Assembly: GCA_027482245.1 (NCBI GenBank)
Contig: JAIXWG010000042.1
Coordinates: forward strand, 42,382-106,381
Source of the DNA: Acetobacteraceae bacterium
GTDB lineage: Bacteria; Pseudomonadota; Alphaproteobacteria; Acetobacterales; Acetobacteraceae
Length of the DNA stretch: 64,000 nt
Direction of reading: 5' to 3'
Positions 1-8,485 of the stretch are shown in pieces (position 1 is the stretch's first letter; every line of letters starts with the position of its first letter). Below the pieces are notes generated by a model that was given only the letters and a program-made list of their open reading frames with translations, ran no database searches and was not told where the DNA came from. The position numbers and the translations under genes were made by a program.

Positions 1-31
1 CCCCTCCGGCCATGCCGACTACCCCCCGCCC

Positions 32-658
32 ATGACGGCGGAAGCCGAGGGCGCGTCCCGCACCGCCAGCCCGGCACAGGATGCCGGCGCCCGCCTGCGG
101 GACAAGGCCGATGAGGTGAAGGACCAGGGGGCGGAGGTCGTCGACACGCTGAAGCAGGAAGGCGGTGCCGTCCTGGATGCCGCCCAGCAGCGGGCCTCCG
201 GCTTCCTGGAGGAGCAGAAGCGCGCCGGCGCCGATCAGGCCGAGGGGCTTGCCCGCGCCGTCCACGGTGCCGCCGACCAGCTGCGGGAGACCTCCCCGGA
301 GATGGCGGAGTACGTTCACCAGGCCGCTGCCTCCGTGGACCGGATGGCCCGCACGCTGCGGGACCGCGGGCCGGGCCAGCTGCTGCATGACGTGCAGGAC
401 CTGGCCCGCCAGCAGCCCGTGGCCTTCTTCGGCGCCGCCGTCCTGGCGGGCTTCGCCATCGCCCGCTTCGCCCGCGCCTCCGCCCCGGCCGGGGCCAGCA
501 GCGGCGCCCACGCCGGCATGGGCACCGGCCAGCGCATGGATGGCGGCATCGACCATCCCGTGAATGACGACCACGGCATCCCCGCCGGCCGCGACCAGGG
601 CGGGCCGGCATCCATCGATGCGGGAACCTGGCCGGCGCGGCAGGGAGGGTTCGGCTGA
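32..658 (+). CDS. Amphipathic membrane-anchored protein, YqjD/DUF883-like (start possibly upstream of window)
   Basis: The first ~100 residues are rich in Ala, Glu, Gln and Arg with heptad-like spacing, as in YqjD/DUF883-type stress proteins. One hydrophobic segment follows near residues 129-148 (AFFGAAVLAGFAIARFA), then a Gly-rich soluble tail. It heads a three-gene coupled set: its TGA overlaps the ATG of the holin-like gene (TGATG). No ribosome-binding site precedes the ATG at 32, and the frame stays open to base 2, so the true start may lie outside the window. I infer a role at the inner membrane or envelope from the neighbours. No enzyme motif is visible. Confidence 0.6.
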   Translation: MTAEAEGASRTASPAQDAGARLRDKADEVKDQGAEVVDTLKQEGGAVLDAAQQRASGFLEEQKRAGADQAEGLARAVHGAADQLRETSPEMAEYVHQAAASVDRMARTLRDRGPGQLLHDVQDLARQQPVAFFGAAVLAGFAIARFARASAPAGASSGAHAGMGTGQRMDGGIDHPVNDDHGIPAGRDQGGPASIDAGTWPARQGGFG

Positions 659-1089
659 TGCCTTCCGATCAGATCCACCGTCCCGGCGCCCCCCCCGCCG
701 GTGCCCCTGGGCCCCGCTCCGTGCCCGAGCTGTTCGGTGACGTGGTGGGGGAGCTGTCGTCACTCTTCCGCAAGGAAGTCCAGCTGGCCCGCGCGGAGAT
801 GGGCGAGAAGCTCGGCAGCGTCACGGGTGCCATCACCCCGATCGCCGCGGGCGGCGTGGTCATGCTGGCCGCGCTGGTCGTGCTGATGTTCGCGGTGGTG
901 TCGCTGCTCGTCTCCCTCGGCATCAGGCCGGGCTGGGCGCAGCTGATCGTCGGGCTCGGCTTCGCGCTGGTCGGCTACCTCGTGCTGCGGGGCGGCCTTG
1001 CCAGGCTCAAGGCGACCAGCCTGGTGCCGGAACGGACAACGGAACAGCTTTCCCGCGACGCGCGGGTCGTGAAGGAGCAGGTGCAATGA
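658..1089 (+). CDS. Phage-holin-superfamily / YqjE-like membrane protein
   Basis: This 143-residue protein has a soluble N-terminus containing the family-typical stretch VPELFGDVVGELSSLFRKEV. It is followed by AraEMGEKLG-like charged residues and two strongly hydrophobic segments near residues 57-82 and 88-110, separated by a short Pro/Gly turn. That architecture matches the actinobacterial holin-X/YqjE family (PF07332), a bacterial inner-membrane protein and not a lysis holin here, since no phage genes are near. It is coupled on both sides: TGATG with the upstream gene and ATGA with the DUF3618 gene. I infer that the three proteins act together at the inner membrane, perhaps under stress. 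Confidence 0.75.
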   Translation: MPSDQIHRPGAPPAGAPGPRSVPELFGDVVGELSSLFRKEVQLARAEMGEKLGSVTGAITPIAAGGVVMLAALVVLMFAVVSLLVSLGIRPGWAQLIVGLGFALVGYLVLRGGLARLKATSLVPERTTEQLSRDARVVKEQVQ

Positions 1090-2027
1090 GCAGCAGCGCA
1101 ACCGACCCCGGCAACCGCAGCAGCGCGGAGATCGAGCGCGACGTGGTGAACACCCGCGCCAGGCTGTCCGGCACCCTCGACGAATTGCGGGACCGCACGC
1201 AGCCCGGGCAGCTGCTCGAACAGGTGCTGGACTATGCGAAGCAGTCCGGCGGCGCGGATTTGGCCCGCAACCTCGGCCAGCAGATGCGCGACAACCCGCT
1301 GCCGCTGCTGCTGATCGGCGCCGGCATCGGCTGGCTGATGATGGGCAACAACGCCCAGGCCCGCGGCACCCCAAGCCATGGGCGGCAGGATGCGGGCGGC
1401 GCCTCCCTCACTGATCGCGCGGCTCATGCCGCGGGCTCCGCGACGGACCGGGTGGGAGAGGCCGCCGGCAGCCTGCGGGACAGCATCGCCGGCGCCGTGG
1501 ACAGCGCGGGCCAGGCGATCGGCGATGCCTATCACCGTGTCGCCGATGCGGCGGGCAGTGCCGCCGACAGCGCCTCCGGCGGCATGCGCCAGGCCCGGGA
1601 ACGGGCGACGCATCTCGGCGGCGATGCGCGCGACGGCGTGCGGAACGGCATGGGCTGGCTCGTGTCTGAACAGCCGCTGGTCCTCGGCGCGATCGGCCTT
1701 GCGGTCGGCGCGGCGGTCGGCGCGCTGCTGCCTGGCACCGATGCCGAGGATCGCCTGATGGGCGAGACGCGGGATCGCCTGGTCGGCCAGGCGCAGGCGA
1801 CCGCCGAACAGGGCTATGAGCGGGTGAAGCAGACCGCCGGGGAGCAGGTGGACCAGGTGAAGCAGCGCCTGGACCAGAGCGGGCTGTCGGCCGACCGCCT
1901 GGCCGATGCCGTCGGTGACGCGGCACGGCAGGTGAAGGAGGCGGTGAACGACACCACCCGCGACGCCGCCGATCGGGCCAAGGGTGCGCTCGATGACGGG
2001 CAGCCGGGCCGCCGCGGCGTCGCCTGA
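1086..2027 (+). CDS. DUF3618 domain-containing protein
   Basis: This 313-residue protein opens with the DUF3618 signature, an acidic/Arg N-terminal helix with IERDVVNTRARLSGTLDELR. A short hydrophobic patch (LPLLLIGAGIGWLMMG, about residues 75-90) follows. Long Ala/Asp/Gly amphipathic repeats come next, and a second membrane segment near residues 200-220 (LVLGAIGLAVGAAVGALL). The C-terminal third is coiled-coil-like with AEQGYERVKQ-type heptads. Its ATG overlaps the stop of the YqjE-like gene (ATGA), completing a three-gene operon. Function is unknown. DUF3618 next to YqjE and YqjD-like genes is a recurrent arrangement in alphaproteobacteria. Confidence 0.75.
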   Translation: MSSSATDPGNRSSAEIERDVVNTRARLSGTLDELRDRTQPGQLLEQVLDYAKQSGGADLARNLGQQMRDNPLPLLLIGAGIGWLMMGNNAQARGTPSHGRQDAGGASLTDRAAHAAGSATDRVGEAAGSLRDSIAGAVDSAGQAIGDAYHRVADAAGSAADSASGGMRQARERATHLGGDARDGVRNGMGWLVSEQPLVLGAIGLAVGAAVGALLPGTDAEDRLMGETRDRLVGQAQATAEQGYERVKQTAGEQVDQVKQRLDQSGLSADRLADAVGDAARQVKEAVNDTTRDAADRAKGALDDGQPGRRGVA

Positions 2028-2068
2028 CAAGCAGGGGGCGGGACCGGCACCAGCCGGCCCCGCCACCG

Positions 2069-2725
2069 CTACGGCCTGGGTGCCAGCACGCCCACGACCC
2101 AGGCGCCGCCCCAGGCGGCGGTCACCACCGCCTGGTCCTGCACGGCCAAGATCTCTTTCAGCCGCCACCAGCGCCGCACGGGGCGCGCGTTCAGCCACAT
2201 GGTCAGGCCGATGACGCCGCCGGGGTTCAGCAGCCCCGCGTAATGGGTCACGACTTCGTCGATGTCGCCGAGATACTCGATGCATTCGGGGAATAGCACG
2301 GCGTCGAAGCGGTCGCCCGTCGCGAAGGCGCGCGCGTCGGCCCGGCGGAAGTGGGCGGTGCCGGCGGCGATGTCCTCGGCGAAGCGCGTCTCCGCCCGGC
2401 CGATCGCCTCCCCGGAGATGTCGATGCCCAGATAGTGGGCGGGGGCGAAGGGGCGCATCGTCTCGTAGAAGGCACCCTCCCCGCAGCCGACCTCGAGCAG
2501 CCTGGCGCCGGGCCGCGCTTCCGCGATCAGCGCGGCCAGCAGGCGGTGGTGGTGGCGCTGGTCGCTGCGCAGCAGGCGGTCATAGGTCCCGCGGCGATAT
2601 TCGGTGTCCCAGTGTTCGGCGCTAGGCGCGGGGGAATCAGTGCCGCGTGCCCGCAGCAAGGGCGCCATCCAGGGGCGGTCGAGCGCCGCGATCTCGATCA
2701 TGCGGCGCAGTCGCAGAAAACCCAC
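2069..2725 (-). CDS. Class I SAM-dependent methyltransferase
   Basis: The protein has a Rossmann methyltransferase core. Motif I is LLEVGCGEGAFYE around residue 75; an acidic residue after strand 2 lies in YLGIDISGEAIGRAE. The post-I loop RRADARAF and motif IV FDAVLFPECIEYL follow. The C-terminal part contains MWLNARPVRRWW. The GTG at 2725 follows a G-rich stretch usable as a ribosome-binding site; the in-frame ATG at 2701 is an alternative. The substrate cannot be told from sequence. It lies downstream of, and in the same direction as, the AapJ-like receptor gene, with a hairpin in between, so co-transcription is uncertain. Confidence 0.8.
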   Translation of the reverse strand: MGFLRLRRMIEIAALDRPWMAPLLRARGTDSPAPSAEHWDTEYRRGTYDRLLRSDQRHHHRLLAALIAEARPGARLLEVGCGEGAFYETMRPFAPAHYLGIDISGEAIGRAETRFAEDIAAGTAHFRRADARAFATGDRFDAVLFPECIEYLGDIDEVVTHYAGLLNPGGVIGLTMWLNARPVRRWWRLKEILAVQDQAVVTAAWGGAWVVGVLAPRP

Positions 2726-2771
2726 CCGTCCCCCCCCCCAGCCTTGCTTCGCGACGGGAGTTAGGCCGGCC

Positions 2772-2802
2772 GGCTTACACGGGCCTTACACGCCGGTAAG
2801 CC
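2772..2802. terminator. Inverted repeat between receptor and methyltransferase genes
   Basis: GGCTTAC at 2772-2778 pairs perfectly with GTAAGCC at 2796-2802. The spacer contains a copy of the direct repeat cttacacg. On the minus strand it follows the stop of the AapJ-like gene. No T-run follows, so the terminator reading is weak. Confidence 0.3.
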
Positions 2803-2814
2803 TTGCCGGGGCCG

Positions 2815-3849
2815 TCAGCGGATCGGCGGCGCGTACATCAGGCCGCCGCGCGTCCACAAATCGTTCACGCCGCGCGGCAGGCCGACAGGCGACCCTGCGC
2901 CAAGGTGACGGTCGAAGATCTCGCCGTAATTGCCGACCGCCTTGATGGCGTTGTAGGCCCAGCGGCGGTCCAGCCCCATGAAGGGCCCGTGGTCGCCGGA
3001 GACGCCGAGCAGGCGGCGCACATCCGGGCGTTCGCTGCGCAGCATCTCGTCCACATTGGCCTGGGTGACGCCGAGTTCCTCGGCCTCGATCAGCGCGAAG
3101 ATGGTCCAGCGGACGATGTCGAACCACTGGTCGTCACCCTGGCGGACCGCGACGCCGAGCGGTTCCTTCGAGATGAGTTCGGGCAGGACCATGTGCTCCG
3201 CCGGGTTGCGCAGCGCGGTGCGCGTGCCGGCGAGCTGGGAGGCGTCCGTGGTGAAGACGTCGCAGCGGCCGGACTGGTAGGCGACGCGCGTCTCGTCATT
3301 GTTCTCGAAGACCAGCGGGCGGACGGTCAGGCGGTTGGCGCGCGCCCAGTCCGCCAGGTTGAGTTCGCTGGTGGTGCCGGCGGTGACGCAGAAGGTCGCG
3401 CCATCCAGCTGCGTCGCGCGGGTGACGCCCAGGCTGCGGCGGATCAGGAAGCCCTGGCCGTCATAGAAGTTCACCGCGGTGAAGTTCAGGCCATTGGCGG
3501 TGTCCCGCGAATGGGTCCAGGTGGTGGTGCGCGGCAGGACATCGATCTGCCCGGCCTGCAGCGCCGTCATCCGCGTCGATGACGTCAGCGTGGTGAAGCG
3601 CACCTTGTTGCCGTCGCCCAGCACCGCGGCCGCGACGGCACGGCAGGTATCGGCATCGAGGCCCGCATAGCTGCCGCGGCTGTCCATCACGCCGAAGCCC
3701 GGCGCGCCGGGATGGCCGCCGCAATCCACCACGCCCTTGGCGCGCACCGCCGTCAGCGTCGGCCCGGCGGCGACCGTGGTCTGCGCCGCGGCGGGCAGCG
3801 CGCCGGCGGCCAGCGCGATCAGTGCGGTGACTGTCCTGCGGATCATCAT
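2815..3849 (-). CDS. AapJ-like amino-acid ABC transporter substrate-binding protein
   Basis: This 344-residue periplasmic receptor has a cleavable signal peptide (RRTVTALIALAAGALPAAAQ). Its family-3 solute-binding fold matches AapJ/general L-amino-acid receptors: DCGGHPGAPGFGVMDSRGSY, YAGLDADTCRAVAAAVLG, TTLTSSTRMTALQAGQIDVL and FCVTAGTTSELNLADWA. The ATGATG at 3849 has GGGGAGGAAC just upstream. It overlaps the stop of the TRAP permease by ATGA, so it is translationally coupled to a transporter of another class. No ABC permease or ATPase of the Aap type is nearby. Either it serves distant components or it was recruited to this operon. Family assignment is firm; the ligand is not. Confidence 0.85.
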   Translation of the reverse strand: MMIRRTVTALIALAAGALPAAAQTTVAAGPTLTAVRAKGVVDCGGHPGAPGFGVMDSRGSYAGLDADTCRAVAAAVLGDGNKVRFTTLTSSTRMTALQAGQIDVLPRTTTWTHSRDTANGLNFTAVNFYDGQGFLIRRSLGVTRATQLDGATFCVTAGTTSELNLADWARANRLTVRPLVFENNDETRVAYQSGRCDVFTTDASQLAGTRTALRNPAEHMVLPELISKEPLGVAVRQGDDQWFDIVRWTIFALIEAEELGVTQANVDEMLRSERPDVRRLLGVSGDHGPFMGLDRRWAYNAIKAVGNYGEIFDRHLGAGSPVGLPRGVNDLWTRGGLMYAPPIR

Positions 3850-5756
3850 GTTCCTCCCCGATTGAGGCGGACGGTTCGTGCCGCCGCCCATTGGTATGCC
3901 GCGATCCCGCCCAGCACCCCGGCCGCGACCAGGAAGCGGGGCACGTCCTCCACCACATGCGCGAAGGCGCCGAACAGCCCTGCCAGCATCATGCCGATGC
4001 GCAGCGGCCACCCGACCGGCGCCAGCAGGAAGCCGGCATAGCTGGCGGTGATCAGCGTCAGCGCCACCACCTGGTTCGACGTGGCCAGGATGATGTCGAA
4101 GGCCGAACCGCGGAACATGATGCCGGGGTCGTAGATGAAGGCGAAGCCCACGGTGAAGCCCGCAATGCCGAAGCGCGTGGCATGCACGCTGGTGATGGTG
4201 GGGCTCGCCTTCGCGATCGCCGCCGCCGCGAAGGCCGCCGCCGCCACCGGTGGCGTCGCATCCGCGATCACCGCGAAGTAGAAGGTGAAGAGGTGGGCGG
4301 CCAGCGGGTCCACCCCGATGCTGCGCCCGAGTTCCAGCACCTGCGGCACGCCGATCGCGGCTGCGATGATGTAGGACGGCGTCGTCGGGATGCCGAGGCC
4401 GAGCACCAGCACGGTCAGCGCCAGCAGCACCAGCAGCAGGCCGAGATTGCCATCCGCCAGCCCCTTGATGATGCCGCCGAAGGCCACGACCATGCCCGTC
4501 GCCGTCAGCGCGGAGACGACGATGCCCGCGCCGGCGATGGAGACCGCGAGCGGCGCCATGGTGAGGCCTGCCTGCGCGAAGCTCTCCGCGATGTCCCGCA
4601 GGCTCATCCGCGTGCGCTTCTTCAGCATGGCGACGACGACCATGGCGACGGTCGCGCAGAAGGCGGCGTAGTTGCCGGACCAGCGGTCCATCATCATCCA
4701 GACCAGCACCGCGATGGGCAGCACCAGGTGAACATCGGCCAGCACCTCCCGCCATGCGGGGATGTCCTTCAGCGGCATGCCGGTCATGCCGAGCTTCTTC
4801 GCCTCGAAATGCACGGCGGCGAGGATGGCGAAGTAGTAGAGGACGGCACCGATGGCCGCGGCGACGACGATGTCGCCATAGGGGATGTTGGTAATCTCCG
4901 CCATCACGAAGGCGGCCGCGCCCATCACCGGCGGCATCAGCGCGCCGCCGACGGAAGCGGCACTCTCGATCCCGCCCGCGACGGCCGGCTTGTAGCCGAT
5001 GCGCGTCATCAGCGGGATCGTCATCGCGCCCGTGGTGATGACGTTGGAGACGGAGGAACCGCTCATCGTGCCGAAGAGGCCGGAGGTGATGACGGCGACC
5101 TTGGCCGGCCCGCCGGTGTAGCGGCCGGCGGCCGCGGCGCCGAGGTTGCTGAACAGCCGCCCCGTGCCGCTGCCCTGCATGAAGCTGCCGAACAGGATGA
5201 AGACGGCGATGGTGGTGGCGACGATGCCCGTCAGCGGGCCATAGACGCCGCCCGCCGTCGGCACCAGCCAGGCGGCCTCCACGATCTCCTGCGGCGTGAA
5301 GGGACGGGCGTTGAAGATGCCCGGCACCAGGTAGCCCCACTGCATGTAGGCGAGGCTGCCCGCCACCATCCACGCAAGCCCCGGCTCCACCGCGCGCCGC
5401 GTCGCTTCCAGCAGCGTGACGATGCAGGTGATGCCGAGCGTCATCATCAGGGGCGTGAAGGGATCGACGTATTCCATGCGGTCGGCGACCGCCATCCAGT
5501 TCCACATCACCCAGGCATGCGGCGCGGCGCTCGCGATGGCCCAGGCCCAGTCGAAGACCGATGGCCGCCGCGCCGGCGATTTGCCTGGCCGTGCCGGGTA
5601 CAGCAGGAACAGGATCGGCACGAAGACCAACAAGTGAAAGCCGCGCATCTGGATGGGCTCGGGGAAGCCCACCGCGCCGAAATAGAGATGGACCGCGGCA
5701 GCCGCCGCGGCCCATGCCCAGCACACCCACTTCAGTGGGCCCGAAAGATCACGCAT
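3846..5756 (-). CDS. TRAP transporter fused permease (TAXI-type, DctQM fusion)
   Basis: This 636-residue, very hydrophobic protein combines the small DctQ-like and large DctM-like domains. About 15 or more membrane segments are visible. The TAXI-associated permease signatures include FGTMSGSSVSNVITTGAMTI, IESAASVGGALMPPVMGAAA and GLGIPTTPSYIIAAAIG. It should drive Na+ or H+ coupled uptake of a small carboxylate across the inner membrane with a periplasmic TAXI receptor. The TAXI receptor gene lies 28 bases upstream on the same strand, fitting a cognate pair. The AapJ-like gene is coupled downstream through ATGA. The substrate is not predictable from sequence. Confidence 0.92.
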   Translation of the reverse strand: MRDLSGPLKWVCWAWAAAAAAVHLYFGAVGFPEPIQMRGFHLLVFVPILFLLYPARPGKSPARRPSVFDWAWAIASAAPHAWVMWNWMAVADRMEYVDPFTPLMMTLGITCIVTLLEATRRAVEPGLAWMVAGSLAYMQWGYLVPGIFNARPFTPQEIVEAAWLVPTAGGVYGPLTGIVATTIAVFILFGSFMQGSGTGRLFSNLGAAAAGRYTGGPAKVAVITSGLFGTMSGSSVSNVITTGAMTIPLMTRIGYKPAVAGGIESAASVGGALMPPVMGAAAFVMAEITNIPYGDIVVAAAIGAVLYYFAILAAVHFEAKKLGMTGMPLKDIPAWREVLADVHLVLPIAVLVWMMMDRWSGNYAAFCATVAMVVVAMLKKRTRMSLRDIAESFAQAGLTMAPLAVSIAGAGIVVSALTATGMVVAFGGIIKGLADGNLGLLLVLLALTVLVLGLGIPTTPSYIIAAAIGVPQVLELGRSIGVDPLAAHLFTFYFAVIADATPPVAAAAFAAAAIAKASPTITSVHATRFGIAGFTVGFAFIYDPGIMFRGSAFDIILATSNQVVALTLITASYAGFLLAPVGWPLRIGMMLAGLFGAFAHVVEDVPRFLVAAGVLGGIAAYQWAAARTVRLNRGGT

Positions 5757-5784
5757 CCCGGCGTGCGAGGATACCGGTGGCCGT

Positions 5785-6786
5785 TCAGGCCGCCGGCATC
5801 ACGCCCGCTTCGCGGAAGGCGCGCGCCGCGCCGGGGTGCAGCGGCAGCCCGTTGTACTTCCAGGCCTCCCGCGGGTTGAAGGCGGCGCAGCTGGCATGGA
5901 TCTGCGTCAGGCGCGGGCCGGCATTCCTGATCAGCGTCCGCGTCATGCCATAGGCCACCGGCTCCGGCAGCGAGTTGTGGACCATGATGACGGTGTCCAT
6001 CGTCGTCACCATCATGTCCTGCGTCTGGCCGAGGCTCGGATAGGTGTTCGCCGGCAGCAGGCCCTGGTTGTAGGCGAACTGGTCCTGCAGGTGCTTGCGC
6101 ACATCCTCCGGCCACGCCACCAGGCGCGTCGCGCGGCGGCCCTGGCCGATTTCCGTCAGGATCGCGGCGGGCTTGGCCAGCGCGCAATACAGGTAGTCCA
6201 CCTGCCCGTCATTGTAGGCGGCCGCGATGTCGGCATAGGAGCCGTTGAGGTAGCGCCCGCCGCCGCTGCGGATCGCATCCGGGCTGGTGCCGAGGAAGCG
6301 CAGGATGCGCTGCAGCGTCATCTCATCGGTGGAGGACCGCTGCGGGCAGGCGATCTTCAGGCCGCGCTGGGTCAGGATCTCCCGCATCCCCTCCGGCCCC
6401 GCATCGGCGCGGCGGATCAGGTTGTGCTCCGTCGGGCTGTAGCCGACGCCGAGCGAGGACATGTTCTCATGCTTCGCCGTGTAGGGCTCCTCGCCCCGCG
6501 CGGCGGCGGCGGCGAAGGCATCGATGCCGAAGCCGACCTGGCTCTGGTTGTTGTTCACGCGGGTGGAATTGGCGAGGCCGCCGCCCGGGACGACGCGCAG
6601 CCGGATCTCCGGATTCTCCTCCGCGATCAGGGAGGAGAAGCCGGCCGCGATGGTGTACCAGCCACCGCCGACGGAGCCCGCCACGAATTCGAAGGTCTGC
6701 TGGGCCTGCGCCGTGCGGATGAAGGGCGATGCTAGCGCGGCAGCGGCACCCAGCAGCGCGGCGCGGCGCGTAACGAACAGGGCCAT
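5785..6786 (-). CDS. TAXI-family TRAP transporter solute-binding subunit
   Basis: The 333-residue receptor starts with a twin-arginine-like signal peptide (TRRAALLGAAAALASPF, cleavage after AQAQ). TAXI hallmarks follow: VAGSVGGGWYTIAAGFSSLI, GGLANSTRVNNNQSQVGFG and a late NTYPSLGQTQDMMVTTM segment. The ATG at 6786 is chosen because GGGAGAGAC lies just upstream and because it places the signal peptide at the N-terminus; an open frame continues further upstream. It should bind a small organic anion in the periplasm and hand it to the fused permease directly downstream. It diverges from the peptide-receptor gene, with 100 bp between starts. Confidence 0.92.
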   Translation of the reverse strand: MALFVTRRAALLGAAAALASPFIRTAQAQQTFEFVAGSVGGGWYTIAAGFSSLIAEENPEIRLRVVPGGGLANSTRVNNNQSQVGFGIDAFAAAAARGEEPYTAKHENMSSLGVGYSPTEHNLIRRADAGPEGMREILTQRGLKIACPQRSSTDEMTLQRILRFLGTSPDAIRSGGGRYLNGSYADIAAAYNDGQVDYLYCALAKPAAILTEIGQGRRATRLVAWPEDVRKHLQDQFAYNQGLLPANTYPSLGQTQDMMVTTMDTVIMVHNSLPEPVAYGMTRTLIRNAGPRLTQIHASCAAFNPREAWKYNGLPLHPGAARAFREAGVMPAA

Positions 6787-6886
6787 GATGTCTCTCCCAA
6801 CCTCGACCTGGTGGGGGATCATGCGCGGCATTGCGCGGGCTGGGCAAGGCCCGGCATCCTGCAACCGTCCCAGCCGAGGAACCCCC

Positions 6887-8473
6887 ATGCGCCGCCGCAC
6901 CCTGCTGACCGGCCTCGCCGCCGCCCCCCTCGCGACCCGCGCCGCCCCCGCCCTGGCGCAGGGCAGCGCCGCCACCACGCTGCGCTACATGCCGCAGGCG
7001 GACGTCACCTCGATCGATCCCATGAGCACGACGAGCTACGGCGTGCGCAACCACGGCCACATGTGCTGGGACACGCTCTACGGCCCGGACGAGAACTTCG
7101 TCATCCGCCCGCAGCTCGCCGCTGGGCACACGGTGGAGGATGACGGGCTGCGCTGGATCTTCACGCTGCGCCCCGGCGTTCGCTTCCACGACAATGAACC
7201 GGTGCGCGCGGCCGACGCCGTCGCCTCCATCCAGCGCTGGTGGGCGCGGGACACGCTGGGCCAGACGCTGCGCGACCGGACGGACGCCATCACGGCGCTC
7301 GATGACCGTCGCTTCGAGATCCGGCTGAAGCAGAAATTCGGGCCGATGCTGGAAGCGCTCGGCAAGCCCAGCTCCTACCCCTGCTTCATCTTCCCCGAAC
7401 GCTTCGCGACCGTGGACCCGGCGCGGCCCTTCACGGAGGTCGTGGGTTCCGGCCCCTATCGCTGGGTCGCGGCCGAACGCCTCTCCGGCGCCCGCGCCGT
7501 CTACCAGAAGTTCGAGGGCTACGTGCCCAACCCCGCCGCGCCCAGCCTGCTCGGCGGCGCCAAGCTCGCGCATTTCGAACGCGTGGTCTTCAACTGGATC
7601 CCCGATGCCGGCACCGCCGCCGCGGCGCTGCAATCCGGCGAGATCGACATGTACGAACAGGTCGCGCCGGACCTGCGCGGCCTGCTGGCGCGGCACCGCG
7701 ACGTGGTGATGGACCGCATCGATGCGGGCGGCATCGTCGCCCATCTCCGCTTCAACCAGCTGCACGCACCTTTCGACGACCCCGCCGTGCGCCGCGCCCT
7801 GCTGCATTCCGTCAGCCAGGCGGATTTCATGACCTCCATCATGGGCACCGACCGAAGGCTCTGGAACGACGGCATCGGCGCCTTCCCGACCGCCTCCCCC
7901 CTCGTGAACGCCGAGGGCATCGCCGCCATGACCTCGCCGCGCAGCGTGGAGCGCGCGCGGGACGCACTCCGCGCCGCGGGCTACGCCAACACGCCCGTCA
8001 CCGTCCTGCACCCGACCGACGTCACCAACAACAACACCATGACGACGGTGCTGACCGACGTGATGAAGCGCAGCGGCCTGAACGCCGACAGCGCGACCAG
8101 CGACTGGGCCACCGTCCTGCAACGCCGCGCCAACCAGAACCCGCCCGCCCAGGGCGGGTGGAACGCCCTCATCGTCCTGTTCGGCGGCGTGGACCTGGCG
8201 AACCCCGGCGTCCACCCCCTTCTCCGCGGCAACGGCCGACAGGCCTGGTTCGGCTGGCCCACCAGCACCGCCCTCGAAACCCTGCGCGACGAATGGCTCG
8301 CGGCACCGGACCTCGACTCGCAAAAGCCCATCGCGCGGCGCGTGCAGGCGGCGCTGTGGCAGGACGTGCCCTACATCCCCCTCGGCCAATACTACACCGA
8401 CGCCGCCTGGCGCCGCGGGCTGACGGGGATCCAGAAGGGAATGACACTGCCGCTGAACGTGCGCCGGGGCTGA
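6887..8473 (+). CDS. Family 5 (dipeptide/oligopeptide-type) ABC transporter substrate-binding protein
   Basis: The 528-residue protein carries a Tat-like signal peptide (RRRTLLTGLAAAPLATRAA). The SBP_bac_5 domain shows TLRYMPQADVTSIDPM, a WIFTLRPGVRFHDNEPVRA segment typical of the family, and VVGSGPYRW. The ATG at 6887 follows CCGAGGAACCCCC. Such receptors bind peptides, glutathione, nickel chelates or opines. No DppBCDF permease or ATPase genes are adjacent, so it is an orphan receptor here. It is the third solute receptor of a different family within 6 kb. A composite family A repeat follows the stop codon. Confidence 0.9.
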   Translation: MRRRTLLTGLAAAPLATRAAPALAQGSAATTLRYMPQADVTSIDPMSTTSYGVRNHGHMCWDTLYGPDENFVIRPQLAAGHTVEDDGLRWIFTLRPGVRFHDNEPVRAADAVASIQRWWARDTLGQTLRDRTDAITALDDRRFEIRLKQKFGPMLEALGKPSSYPCFIFPERFATVDPARPFTEVVGSGPYRWVAAERLSGARAVYQKFEGYVPNPAAPSLLGGAKLAHFERVVFNWIPDAGTAAAALQSGEIDMYEQVAPDLRGLLARHRDVVMDRIDAGGIVAHLRFNQLHAPFDDPAVRRALLHSVSQADFMTSIMGTDRRLWNDGIGAFPTASPLVNAEGIAAMTSPRSVERARDALRAAGYANTPVTVLHPTDVTNNNTMTTVLTDVMKRSGLNADSATSDWATVLQRRANQNPPAQGGWNALIVLFGGVDLANPGVHPLLRGNGRQAWFGWPTSTALETLRDEWLAAPDLDSQKPIARRVQAALWQDVPYIPLGQYYTDAAWRRGLTGIQKGMTLPLNVRRG

Positions 8474-8485
8474 CGCGGTGTCTGC

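Noticed and set aside
658..1089. Phage holin as evidence of a prophage
   Set aside because: The holin-superfamily match is to YqjE-type membrane proteins. No phage structural, lysis or integration genes are nearby.
975..2285. 436-codon minus-strand frame across the DUF3618 operon
   Set aside because: It is a shadow of three coupled plus-strand genes and has no recognisable domain.
3850..5730. Extension of the AapJ-like receptor frame through the TRAP permease to 5730
   Set aside because: The upstream part translates to His/Arg-rich low-complexity sequence, while the permease in another frame is clear. A signal peptide and ribosome-binding site mark the start at 3849.
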